Shown: positions 17,067 through 25,029 of the stretch, in pieces
How the letters are laid out: every line of letters starts with the position of its first letter
Numbering within the stretch: position 1 is the first letter of the stretch
Assembly: GCA_035531675.1 (NCBI GenBank)
Contig: DATKSL010000012.1
Location: 62,001 to 126,000 of the forward strand
DNA: 64,000 nucleotides
Direction of reading: 5' to 3'
From: JAJPIG01 sp035531675
GTDB taxonomy: Bacteria > Desulfobacterota > Binatia > Binatales > Binataceae
Notes under the pieces: generated by a model
What the model was told of the DNA's origin: nothing
What the model saw: the letters and a program-made list of their open reading frames with translations, nothing else
The model's database searches: none
Translations under genes and position numbers: made by a program

Positions 17067-17357
17067 TTAAATTGTATCTTCCGCCAGGTTCCAGAAGTTC
17101 GTCAGCATCGACAGCCCGACGCCCGTTTTCTGGCAGGCGTCGGCGAGCTGGGCATGAACCTGAAGTGGGCTGGCCTGCACGGGACAATCGGCTTCCGGAT
17201 CGAAGAACAACGGCTCGTCGGGGAGCGGATCGCGCCCGAACTTGTGCCGGAAGCTTTCGAACCGCTCACTGACGACTTCCATCAACGAACAGGCCGGACA
17301 CAGATCCGAGTCACAGGACTGGCCTGTAAGAGGCGTATGCCAGGTACTATTGTTCAT
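17067..17357 (-). CDS. Small hypothetical protein with an N-terminal Cys cluster
   Basis: 96 residues, no family recognised. It has an N-terminal cluster CDSDLCPAC (C15, C20, C23) and two later Cys residues (around 58 and 75), giving a possible zinc-binding or redox site. The rest looks helical and acidic, with PLPDEPLFFDPEADCP in the middle. No signal peptide or membrane segment is seen. A GGGGGAA ribosome-binding site sits about 8 bases before ATG 17357, which supports translation. It lies between the two-component system (147 bases away, same strand) and a divergent excisionase-type HTH gene. A role linked to either is possible but not shown. Confidence 0.6.
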   Translation of the reverse strand: MNNSTWHTPLTGQSCDSDLCPACSLMEVVSERFESFRHKFGRDPLPDEPLFFDPEADCPVQASPLQVHAQLADACQKTGVGLSMLTNFWNLAEDTI

Positions 17358-17562
17358 CAGGATTCCCCCAAAGGGATGATGCTTGAAAACCCACGCAATG
17401 ATTAGACCAAACTGGAAAGGGCGGTTTAGCCTGCCTAAAATCCGATCCCGCTGAAAGCGCTGTAGAAATTATCCCCAATCGTGAAACCAAAAGGCCGCAA
17501 GCATCCTTTCAAAGCCGAAAATGTGGGATGGCGCTTTGCCCTAAGGCTAATCAGGTACACTC

Positions 17563-17591
17563 TTGACATTGATCGTCTTGGGGACGAAAAT
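17563..17591 (+). promoter_or_regulatory. Candidate sigma-70-type promoter for the HTH gene
   Basis: TTGACA (17563-17568), 17 bases, then GAAAAT (17586-17591, four of six consensus bases), ending 72 bases before ATG 17664. The 306-base gap 17358-17663 is visibly AT-richer than its surroundings and holds no convincing gene. Apart from this promoter and a GAGG ribosome-binding site near 17652 nothing else was identified in it. Confidence 0.5.
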
Positions 17592-17663
17592 ACGCAAAGT
17601 CTGGGGAATAATTCACCAGTCGACCCGATAGCCTGAAAATAAATCAATAAGAGGACGGCTCGG

Positions 17664-17882
17664 ATGAAACGAGAATCCATCAGTCCAAACAAGACCGAAT
17701 TTTACACCGTGAGCCAATTGGCGAGGATGCTCCAGGTCACCGAGATGACCATCTATCGCATGGTCAGGCGCGGAGAGTTGCCCTGTCATTCGATCGGCCG
17801 GGCCAAGCGTTTTCGTTATAGCGATATCGAGGCTTTTCTGAAGGGCTGCCGCACTCCGAATCAGCCCGTCACCAGCGCCTGA
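17664..17882 (+). CDS. Excisionase-type helix-turn-helix DNA-binding protein
   Basis: 72 residues matching the HTH_17 / excisionase (MerR-like winged helix) family: FYTVSQLARMLQVTEMTIYRMVRRGELPCHSIGRAKRFRYSDIEAFLK covers the helix-turn-helix and the wing. Such proteins direct integrase excision in mobile elements, or serve as stand-alone regulators. No integrase, transposase or attachment repeat is visible nearby, so a chromosomal regulator is at least as likely. It has its own plausible promoter and a GAGG ribosome-binding site. The gene is convergent with the RecD2-type helicase, with 16 bases between their ends. Confidence 0.85.
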   Translation: MKRESISPNKTEFYTVSQLARMLQVTEMTIYRMVRRGELPCHSIGRAKRFRYSDIEAFLKGCRTPNQPVTSA

Positions 17883-17898
17883 CGCGATCGGTTGCGCG

Positions 17899-20070
17899 CT
17901 AATTTAGCCTGATTTGCTCTGCGAGCCGGCTGAACCGGCGTCGCTCATCCTCATTTCTCACCGCCTGCAGCAAGGCGCTGCGAGTACCGACCAGCACGCA
18001 GACCCGCTCTGCGCGAGTGATCGCGGTATATAACAGGTTGCGCCGCAGCATCAGGTAATGACTCTGATGGACTGGTATGACCACCGCCGGATACTGGCTG
18101 CCCTGGCTTTTGTGAATTGAGATCGCGTAGCCGAGTGCCAGCTGATCGAGCTCCGAGGTCTCGTAACGCGCCGAGCCGTCCTCGAAAGTGACTCCGATCG
18201 CGCCACGGGTTGTATCGATCGAGATGATTCTGCCGACCGCGCCGTTGAACACCAGCTTGTCGTAGTTGTTGCGAATCTGGATCACGCGGTCGCCTTCGCG
18301 CAGCCGTCGATCGCCGAGCTTGAGCTCGCGTCCAGCCGGATTCAGCAGCTCCTGCAGTTCGCGATTCAGCGCCTGGGTGCCAAGCGGCCCGCGATTCATC
18401 GGCGTCAGCACCTGGATTTCGCGCGCATCGCTGATGCCGAATTTGCCGACCAGCCGCTGCTGCACCAGCTGCTTGATCGTCGCCAGCACCTCGTCGACCG
18501 AGGCGCGCTCGAAAAAGAAGAAGTCGTCCTCCGGATCGTTGGTGACCTCGGGCGGGTAGCCGCGGTTGAGGCGATGGGCATTGGCGACGATCCGGCTTTC
18601 GCGCGCCTGCCGGTAGACCTGACTGAGCGCCACCACCGGCGCCAGGCCCGACGCGATCACGTCCTTGAGCACGCTTCCCGGCCCGACCGATGGAAGCTGA
18701 TCGCGATCGCCCACCAGCAGCAGCGTGCTTTGCGGCGGCAGCGCGTCGAGCAGGCTCGCAGCCAGCTCGATGTCCATCATCGAGGCCTCGTCGACGATCA
18801 GGTAATTGGTCCGCAACGGGAACGATCGGCAGCGGATGAATTCGCCGCTGTCGGGTGAATACTCGAGCAGCCGATGGATAGTCTTCGCCTCGCGCCCCGA
18901 CGCATCGGCCAGCCGGCGCGCGGCCCGTCCGGTCGGCGCCGCCAGCGTCGCCCGGATTCCGATCGCGTCGAGCCCCAGGATGAGGCGGCGCAGAATCGTG
19001 GTCTTGCCGGTGCCGGGGCCGCCGGTAATCACCGTGACGCGGCTTCTCAGCGCGGCCCGAATTGCCCCCTGCTGCTCGGGCGAGAGCGTGAAGTCGGCGT
19101 CCTTCATAGTCGCCGCCGCCATCGCGCGCTCGACCACCTGCGGACCGATCGGCCGGCCGCGGCTCAGATCGACCAGCCGGCGCGCGACATTGCACTCCGC
19201 CTCGTAGAGGGGTTTCAGATAGACCGCGCGATCGTCGTCGACCGGCTCGGCCACGATCGCGCCGCTCTGCTCCAGTTCGGCCAGTGCCACCGTCGCCAGC
19301 TCCGGGTCCATCTCGAGTCCGGAGGCGAACTGATGGGTAATATAGCCGAGCGGCGCGAACACGTGCCCCTCCTCGGCCATCCGCTCGAGCAGATAGAGAA
19401 TCGCGCCGCGCGCGCGCTCGATCGAGTTGCGCGGTATCCCGAGCCGCTCGGCGATGGTGTCGGCGGTGCGGAAGCCGATGCCATGGATTTCGCGCGCCAG
19501 CAGGTAGGGGTCGCGCCGCACCACGGCCAGCGACTCGTGGCCGTACAGTTGATGAATCCGGCGGGCGTGGGCCGCCGCGATTCCATGGCCGCGCAGGAAT
19601 ACCGTCAGCTCGCGCATCCCCGAGGAGTCGCGCCACGCGGCCGCGATACGCTCGGCCACCACCGCCCCCAGCCCGCGCACCTCATGCAGCCGCTCGGGCT
19701 CGCGATCCAGCACCTCGGGCAGGCTCTCGCCGAAGTGCTCGGCGATGCGCCGCGCGAGCGCCGGCCCGACGCCTTTTATTTCCGACGCCAGGTAGCGTTC
19801 CAGCGCGGCGACGCCCGCCGGCCGCAGGATTTCGAAGTCCTCGATCTTGAACTGTTCGCCGTAGCGGGGATGCTTCTCGAAGCGGCCGTGGGCGCGCAGC
19901 CCCGCCCCGACCTCGACTCCGCCGAGATTGCCGACCACCGTCAGACGGTCGCCGCCGGCCTCCGCCGCGCGTCTTAAAACCGCCACCACGTAGCCGTTCT
20001 GATCGTTGATGAACAGCACCTGGTCGAGCGTGCCCTCGACCATCTCGGCTGCGCGTTGTGCCTCGTTCAT
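17899..20070 (-). CDS. recD2: RecD2/YrrC-type SF1 DNA helicase
   Basis: 723 residues from ATG 20070; the frame is open to 20187, but the extra 39 residues are basic and unrelated. The N-terminal OB-like and helix-hairpin-helix part (about 1-220) is followed by SF1B motor motifs: Walker A TGGPGTGKTT, motif II VDEASMMD, motif III GDRDQLPSVGPG, and the C-terminal IHKSQGSQYPAVV and YTAITRAERV. The long N-terminal region without a RecB/RecC neighbour is diagnostic for RecD2, a 5'-3' helicase of repair and replication-stress pathways, as opposed to RecBCD. It stands alone on the minus strand. No ribosome-binding site is strong at the chosen start, so the start is less certain than the identity. Confidence 0.92.
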   Translation of the reverse strand: MNEAQRAAEMVEGTLDQVLFINDQNGYVVAVLRRAAEAGGDRLTVVGNLGGVEVGAGLRAHGRFEKHPRYGEQFKIEDFEILRPAGVAALERYLASEIKGVGPALARRIAEHFGESLPEVLDREPERLHEVRGLGAVVAERIAAAWRDSSGMRELTVFLRGHGIAAAHARRIHQLYGHESLAVVRRDPYLLAREIHGIGFRTADTIAERLGIPRNSIERARGAILYLLERMAEEGHVFAPLGYITHQFASGLEMDPELATVALAELEQSGAIVAEPVDDDRAVYLKPLYEAECNVARRLVDLSRGRPIGPQVVERAMAAATMKDADFTLSPEQQGAIRAALRSRVTVITGGPGTGKTTILRRLILGLDAIGIRATLAAPTGRAARRLADASGREAKTIHRLLEYSPDSGEFIRCRSFPLRTNYLIVDEASMMDIELAASLLDALPPQSTLLLVGDRDQLPSVGPGSVLKDVIASGLAPVVALSQVYRQARESRIVANAHRLNRGYPPEVTNDPEDDFFFFERASVDEVLATIKQLVQQRLVGKFGISDAREIQVLTPMNRGPLGTQALNRELQELLNPAGRELKLGDRRLREGDRVIQIRNNYDKLVFNGAVGRIISIDTTRGAIGVTFEDGSARYETSELDQLALGYAISIHKSQGSQYPAVVIPVHQSHYLMLRRNLLYTAITRAERVCVLVGTRSALLQAVRNEDERRRFSRLAEQIRLN

Positions 20071-20263
20071 CGGCGATCGTGGTCCGGCGGATGGCGCCAA
20101 GCTGCTTTCGCCGGCGCGCTCCGGATAGCATGGGATTGTGCGCCGCCGCGGCCGGCCAAAGCAATTAGGGCCCGCGAGCTTGCGCACAACGCGATCGCAA
20201 CTTTGAAACTGCCGGCCGGTTGTGTTAGCGGGTCGGTATCATCTAACTGAAGGAGTTTGACCG

Positions 20264-20632
20264 ATGGCCGATGAGGCGTGGCAAAAAGGGCAGAAGAAAC
20301 GCGAGGAGCTGTTTGGCGTCGAGGGCGGCGGGCGGCTCGACGTAATCCAGAAATTCGACGACGGCTTTGCGAAGATCCTCAACAACGTCTGCTTCGGCGA
20401 CGTCTGGTCGCGGCCGGGGCTGCCGATCAAGACGCGCTCGATGCTGACCATGGCGTCGCTGATCGCTCTCGGCCGGTTTTCGCAGTTGAAGGGCCACATG
20501 AAGGGAGCGCTGCATGTCGGCGTCACCGAGGACGAGATCAAGGAAGTGATAATTCACCTCTCGCAGTACGCGGGTATCCCGTTCGCGGTCGAAGCCATCC
20601 GGGTCTTCAACGAAGTCAAGGAAGGAAAGTAG
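20264..20632 (+). CDS. Carboxymuconolactone decarboxylase (CMD) / AhpD-like family protein
   Basis: 122 residues, the length of single-domain CMD proteins. Features are the N-terminal KKREELFG, the central SRPGLPIKTRSMLTMASLIALGRFSQLKGHMKGALHVGVTEDEIKE segment and QYAGIPFAVEAI near the end, all as in gamma-carboxymuconolactone decarboxylase. The AhpD CxxC pair is absent, which favours a decarboxylase/hydrolase-like role in beta-ketoadipate-type pathways over a peroxidase partner. The ribosome-binding site AAGGAG stands before ATG 20264. It is convergent with a Rieske oxygenase and separated from it by a strong hairpin; no pca partner genes are adjacent. Confidence 0.88.
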   Translation: MADEAWQKGQKKREELFGVEGGGRLDVIQKFDDGFAKILNNVCFGDVWSRPGLPIKTRSMLTMASLIALGRFSQLKGHMKGALHVGVTEDEIKEVIIHLSQYAGIPFAVEAIRVFNEVKEGK

Positions 20633-20646
20633 ATCGAAGCGCTGCC

Positions 20647-20682
20647 GTCGGGCGCCGCCGGATTAGCGCGGCGGCGTCCGAC
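20647..20682. terminator. GC-rich hairpin between convergent genes
   Basis: Arms 20647-20660 and 20669-20682 form a 14-base-pair stem (one G-U pair on the RNA) with an 8-base loop. It lies between the ends of the CMD gene (20632) and the Rieske gene (20701). No T-tract follows on either side, so it may be a weak bidirectional terminator or an RNA-stabilising hairpin. Confidence 0.5.
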
Positions 20683-20700
20683 AATTGGCGCAGGCACTGG

Positions 20701-21975
20701 TCACACCGTATAGATCGGATTCCCGGCGCGCGCGATCAGCGCCTCGCGGTACCAGGCCTCGATCGATCGATCGCGTCCGAGCAGCACGCATCCGGCCCGC
20801 AGCCGTTGCCCTGCCGCCCGCACTCCGGGCGGCTCGCCGGCGCCGTCGCGCAGCGCGTGCGCGGCCTCGGCCAGGCGGTTGCGCGCGACCACGATCGCGC
20901 GGTCAGTCGGCACCAGGTGCTCTTTGGTGCGATCCTGTATCGGCCCCATGCTTTCCTGCAGCGATGAATCCTGGATGGCGAAACCGAAGATGCCGCTGAA
21001 CGCGCGGCGCTCGCGCTGCGCCGCCCGATCGATCAAATAGTCGTTGTCGCGGTTGGCGACCGCGCGCAGCGTGCCGGCTGTCACCTGGCCGTGGATTCCG
21101 CGGCCGTCTTTCATCGCCTTGAGCTGGACCTCGTCGAGCGGCCGATCGACGTAATAGTTGATGTTCCAGGTCCAGCAGTTCTCGTCGTCCATCGGCACGA
21201 AGGCGTGTGCGCCCAGCGCATGCTCGCCGAACGGCGGGATAAACGTGTACCACGGCATGATGAACTGGGTAATGCGCCAATAGTAACTGTCGGGCTCGCC
21301 GTTGCGGCGGGTGACGATGGTCAGGCCGCCGGCTGAATCGTGCACCTCGAACATCGGATTGGGATCGGCCTTGAGATATTTGTTGGCCGCCGCCTCGACA
21401 TGCATCGGGTCGATATCGACTTCGAAGCGATGCACGAACGAGACATGGCTCGAGTCGATCGCTCCCTCCAGCGCCTGCAGATAATTGCACTCCTGCCAGC
21501 GGCGCGACACGTAGCAATGGCTCTCCGGCAGCGTCGACCATTCGAGCGCGGGCGGCTCGGGGCGCTCGCGCGCCGGCCCCATGTAAGTCCAGATGACGCC
21601 GCCCTGTTCGAGACAGGGATAGGCGGTGAGCTTGATTTCCTTTGCGTACGACGGTTGCTGCGGCAGCTCGACGCAGTTGCCGTCAACGTCGTACTTCCAG
21701 CCGTGATAAGCGCAGCGGATGCCGCATTCCTCGTTGCGTCCGAAGAACAACGAGGTGCCGCGATGGGCGCAGAACTCCTCGATCAGGCCGACGCGCCCGC
21801 GGCTGTCGCGAAACCCAAGCAACCGCTCGCCCAGCAGCTTGACGCGGACCGGCGGCGAGTCCGGCGCGGGGATTTCACGGCTTAGCAGCGCCGGCACCCA
21901 ATAGCGGCGCATCAACTCGCCCATCGGCGAGTCCGCTCCGGTGCGAACCAGCAATTCTTGTGTCTCAGGCTGCAT
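20701..21975 (-). CDS. Phthalate-dioxygenase-like Rieske oxygenase
   Basis: 424 residues. Rieske ligands are C69 and H71 (CAHRG) and C88 and H91 (CAYHGW). The iron site is D174, H177 and H182 in IDSSHVSFVHR. The N-terminus LLVRTGADSPMGELMRRYWVPAL is the signature of the phthalate 4,5-dioxygenase branch, homo-oligomeric enzymes served by a separate FMN/ferredoxin reductase. The C-terminal third is longer than in VanA types. No reductase is nearby. The gene is a single-gene unit, divergent from bioA with 138 bases between; its substrate is not indicated by the neighbours. Confidence 0.93.
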   Translation of the reverse strand: MQPETQELLVRTGADSPMGELMRRYWVPALLSREIPAPDSPPVRVKLLGERLLGFRDSRGRVGLIEEFCAHRGTSLFFGRNEECGIRCAYHGWKYDVDGNCVELPQQPSYAKEIKLTAYPCLEQGGVIWTYMGPARERPEPPALEWSTLPESHCYVSRRWQECNYLQALEGAIDSSHVSFVHRFEVDIDPMHVEAAANKYLKADPNPMFEVHDSAGGLTIVTRRNGEPDSYYWRITQFIMPWYTFIPPFGEHALGAHAFVPMDDENCWTWNINYYVDRPLDEVQLKAMKDGRGIHGQVTAGTLRAVANRDNDYLIDRAAQRERRAFSGIFGFAIQDSSLQESMGPIQDRTKEHLVPTDRAIVVARNRLAEAAHALRDGAGEPPGVRAAGQRLRAGCVLLGRDRSIEAWYREALIARAGNPIYTV

Positions 21976-22113
21976 CGCGTCGCCCGCAATTCAACGCCTT
22001 GCTCTGCACGGCAAAAGACTATCGCGTGCCGGGCCGCGTGAACAAGATTGCGCAACCCGCTCGCCAACCCGGTTCAGCGGCGACTATGATGGGAGCCGTT
22101 TCGGACCAACCCG

Positions 22114-23478
22114 ATGGATGATTCTCGATACAAGCGCCTGCGCGATGCGGACCATCGCCACCTGTGGCATCCCTTCACCCAGATGCGCAGTTGGATGGCG
22201 GACGACGAGCCGCTGATCGTCGAGCGCGGCGAGGGCAACTGGCTAATCGACGTCAACGGCCGGCGCTACCTCGACGGCGTCTCGTCGCTGTGGTGCAACG
22301 TCCACGGCCATCGCAAGGCTGCGCTCGACGCGGCGCTCGAAACCCAGCTCGGGAAGGTCGCACACTCGACGATGCTCGGGATGGCGAACGTGCCGGCGAT
22401 CGAGCTGGCGCGCGAGCTGGTCGCAATCGCGCCGCCCGGTCTGACGCGGGTCTTCTATTCCGACTCGGGCGCCGAGGCGGTCGAGGTCGCGCTTCGGATC
22501 GCGGCGCAATACTGGCAGCTTCGCGGCGCGCCGCGCCGCACGCGCTTTCTCGCGCTCACCGAGTCCTATCATGGCGACACGGTCGGCTCGGTCAGCCTCG
22601 GCTACAGCGAGATGTTCCATCGCCACGTGAAGCCGCTGCTGTTCCCGGTGCTGAAGGCTGAGCCGCCGCATCTGTTTCGCTTCCAGCGCGGGATGGAGGC
22701 GGATGCGGCGCAGGCGGCGGCGATCGCGGCGGCGCGCGATCTGATCGCAGCCAACCGCGACGAACTCGCGGCGCTGATCGTCGAGCCGATGATGCAGGGC
22801 GCGGCCGGCATGTGGAATCATTCGGCGGACTACCTGCGCGCCGTGACGCAACTGGCGCGCGAGGCCGGCGCGCTGGTGATCTTCGACGAAGTCGCGGTCG
22901 GCTTCGGCCGCACCGGCAAGATGTTCGCGTGCCAGCACGCGGCGCTCTCGCCCGATCTGATGTGCCTCGGCAAAGGCATCACCGGCGGCTATCTCCCGCT
23001 GGCGGCGACGCTTGCGAGCGAGGCGATTTTCGAGGCCTTCCTCGGCGAGCCGCATGAATATCGCGCCTTCTATTACGGCCATACCTACACCGGTAATCCG
23101 CTGGCCGCGGCGGCGGCGCTGGCGAACCTCGGCATCTTCCGCGATGAACGGGTGATCGATCGCGTGCAACCGCTGATCGCGCAGATGCGCGAGGGGTTGG
23201 CGCAGCGTTTCGGCGCCCATCCCCGCGTCGCCGACCTGCGGCAGGCGGGGCTGATGGTGGGCATCGAGGTGATGGCGGATCCGAAGAGCCGTACGGCCTA
23301 TCCGTCGCAAGCGCTGACCGGCGCGCGCATCGCACGGGCGGCGCGCAGTCGCGGCGTCGCCATCCGGCCGCTGGGTGACGTGATCGTGCTGATGCCGCCG
23401 CTGTCGATCACGCCGGACGAACTTGACCTGCTGCTCTCCACGACGCGCGAGGCGCTGGAGGAGGTGACCGCCGGCTAG
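22114..23478 (+). CDS. bioA: Adenosylmethionine-8-amino-7-oxononanoate aminotransferase
   Basis: 454 residues of a PLP-dependent class III aminotransferase. It has the BioA-specific start DADHRHLWHPFTQM, an SLWCNVHGH substrate region, SDSGAEAVEVALR for the phosphate, D258 in IFDEVAVGFGRTG contacting the PLP nitrogen, and the Schiff-base lysine K287 in LGKGITGGYLP. It converts KAPA to DAPA in biotin synthesis using S-adenosylmethionine as amino donor. bioD follows 13 bases later. bioF, bioB and bioC are not in the window, so the biotin pathway is split on this genome. No BirA-type operator was recognised in the 138 bases upstream. Confidence 0.96.
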   Translation: MDDSRYKRLRDADHRHLWHPFTQMRSWMADDEPLIVERGEGNWLIDVNGRRYLDGVSSLWCNVHGHRKAALDAALETQLGKVAHSTMLGMANVPAIELARELVAIAPPGLTRVFYSDSGAEAVEVALRIAAQYWQLRGAPRRTRFLALTESYHGDTVGSVSLGYSEMFHRHVKPLLFPVLKAEPPHLFRFQRGMEADAAQAAAIAAARDLIAANRDELAALIVEPMMQGAAGMWNHSADYLRAVTQLAREAGALVIFDEVAVGFGRTGKMFACQHAALSPDLMCLGKGITGGYLPLAATLASEAIFEAFLGEPHEYRAFYYGHTYTGNPLAAAAALANLGIFRDERVIDRVQPLIAQMREGLAQRFGAHPRVADLRQAGLMVGIEVMADPKSRTAYPSQALTGARIARAARSRGVAIRPLGDVIVLMPPLSITPDELDLLLSTTREALEEVTAG

Positions 23479-23491
23479 CCGGGGAAGCGCG

Positions 23492-24157
23492 ATGCGACGG
23501 CGATTTCTGATCAGCGGCACCGATACCGACGTCGGCAAGACCACGCTCGGCAGCGGACTCGCCTTTGCGATGCAGAATCGCGGCCTGCGGGTCGGCGTCA
23601 TGAAACCGGTCGAGACCGGATGCGCTGAACGCGGCGGGGAGCTGATCGCGGCCGACGCCGAAGCGCTCAATGCCGGCTCGTTCGCCAACTGGCCGATGGA
23701 GCTGGTCTGTCCGTATCGCTATCGCGCGCCGCTCGCGCCACCGGCCGCCGCTGAAGCCGACGGCGCGCCGCCGCCCGATCTCGAGCGTATCGCCGACGCC
23801 TATCGGCGCATCGAACCGAACGCCGACGTGATGATCATTGAAGGGGCGGGCGGCCTGATGGTCCCGATCACCTGGGAGGAGAATTACGCCGACCTCGCGC
23901 TGCGGCTCGACCTCGAGCTGGTGCTGGTAATCGCGAACCGTCTCGGCGCACTCAACGTGGCGCTGCTGACGCTCGACTACGCGGCGCGGCGCGCGATGCG
24001 AATCGCGGGCTATGTGTTCAGCGACGTCGAGCCCGGCAGCTCGCCTGCGATGGCCACCAATCCGCACTCGCTGGCGCGGCTGACGACGATCGCCTGCCTG
24101 GGTCATACGCGGCACAAGGCGCCGCTCGATCCGGCCATAGTTCAACATTTGCTTTAA
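23492..24157 (+). CDS. bioD: Dethiobiotin synthetase
   Basis: 221 residues. The ATP-binding P-loop GTDTDVGKTT is at 9-18, the KPVETG segment with its catalytic Lys follows, and EGAGGLMVPI is the second nucleotide-contact motif. It closes the ureido ring of dethiobiotin from DAPA, CO2 and ATP, following BioA directly. The gene starts at ATG 23492 with GGGGAAG upstream, 13 bases after bioA, so the two are translated from one message. Downstream, 75 bases on, is a methyltransferase on the same strand that is probably not BioC. Confidence 0.95.
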   Translation: MRRRFLISGTDTDVGKTTLGSGLAFAMQNRGLRVGVMKPVETGCAERGGELIAADAEALNAGSFANWPMELVCPYRYRAPLAPPAAAEADGAPPPDLERIADAYRRIEPNADVMIIEGAGGLMVPITWEENYADLALRLDLELVLVIANRLGALNVALLTLDYAARRAMRIAGYVFSDVEPGSSPAMATNPHSLARLTTIACLGHTRHKAPLDPAIVQHLL

Positions 24158-24232
24158 GTTGTGAAGGCCGCCGCTCGGCTCGATTTCTTCCAATCGTCAG
24201 CCGCTGGTACTACGCTCGGGGCGAACAGGACC

Positions 24233-24982
24233 ATGGCGAGCGAGCTTGCAGACGACGCGCGGGAGTTGCGCCAAAAGGTGCGCGAGGCGTATGCGGGCGC
24301 GGCGCAGGTGCCTGCCGGTAAGCATCCCTTTCCGGTCGGACGTGCCTTTGCCGAGAGCCTCGGCTATCCCGCGGCAACGCTCGATCGGATGCCGCCGGGC
24401 GCGGTCGATTCTTTCGCCGGCGTATCGAACATCGCGATCTCAGCCAAGCTCAAGAGGGGCGCGCGGGTGCTCGACCTGGGATGCGGCGCGGGTCTCGATT
24501 CGTTGATCGCGGCCGAGCGGGTCGGTGCGCGCGGGATAGTCCTGGGGATCGATTTCGGCGCCGAGATGCTGGCGCAGGCGCGAGCCGCGGCGCGCGCGGC
24601 GGGAGCTTCCAACGTGATCTTCTGCCAGGCCGACGCCGAGCGGCTGCCGCTCAGAAGCGAATCGATCGACGCGGCGCTGGTCAACGGCATCTTCAATCTC
24701 AATCCGGCGCGCGAAGCGATTTTCTCCGAGCTGGCGCGGGTGATGAAGCCTGGCGGCGAGCTGTGGGCGGCGGAGTTGATTGTGCGCGAGCCGCTGCCGG
24801 CCGAGGAGCTGGCGAGCGCCGCCAACTGGTTTGCATGAATCGCCGGCGCGAAGGAAGGAGTTGCCTTCCTGGAGGAATTTTCCAGGGCCGGCTTCCGCAA
24901 GGTAAAGATCATCCGCACCAGTCGCAACGCGCGCACCCGCAATCCGCGCACCCTGGCCGCGGAGGTGTGGGCGCGCCGCTGA
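24233..24982 (+). CDS. ArsM-like SAM methyltransferase with in-frame TGA: candidate selenoprotein
   Basis: Reading from ATG 24233 (AACAGGA upstream) gives 201 residues, then TGA 24836-24838, then 47 further codons in the same frame to TGA 24980-24982. The first part is a class I SAM methyltransferase: motif I DLGCGAG at 81-87, and a start region (HPFPVGRAFAESLGYP) like arsenite-methyltransferase-type enzymes. The part after the TGA is the expected C-terminus (IAGAKEG, FLEEFSRAGF, then RTSRNARTRNPRTLAAEVWARR). In ArsM relatives the place of the TGA (after NWFA, before IAGA) normally holds a conserved Cys. Read-through as selenocysteine at 202 would give a full-length 249-residue protein. Alternatives are a point-mutated pseudogene or a sequencing error. 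An alternative GTG start at 24161 is weaker. Confidence 0.6.
24852..24870 (+). promoter_or_regulatory. Candidate bacterial SECIS hairpin
   Basis: AGGAAGG (24852-24858) pairs perfectly with CCTTCCT (24864-24870) around the 5-base loop AGTTG. The stem starts 13 bases after the in-frame TGA, placing the loop 20 bases downstream, and the second loop base is G. This agrees with the known layout of bacterial selenocysteine insertion elements. The codons GGA and GTT that make up the hairpin are not the usual choices here. A second, alternative hairpin (24868-24886, CCTGGA/TCCAGG) overlaps it. Confidence 0.5.
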
Positions 24983-25029
24983 GCTTGAATCCGGATCGAA
25001 AAGCTTAAATCTACGGACGCGCCGCGGCT

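Noticed and set aside
17435..17692. An 85-residue minus-strand frame in the gap before the HTH gene.
   Set aside because: It overlaps the promoter and start of the HTH gene, has no ribosome-binding site and no family resemblance.
22243..23688. A 481-residue minus-strand frame opposite bioA and the start of bioD.
   Set aside because: Arg-rich antisense composition with no domain; bioA and bioD in the other direction are unambiguous.
24233..24838. Annotation as a complete short methyltransferase, or as BioC, ending at the first TGA.
   Set aside because: The same frame continues with the missing family C-terminus, and the N-terminal sequence is ArsM-like rather than BioC-like.
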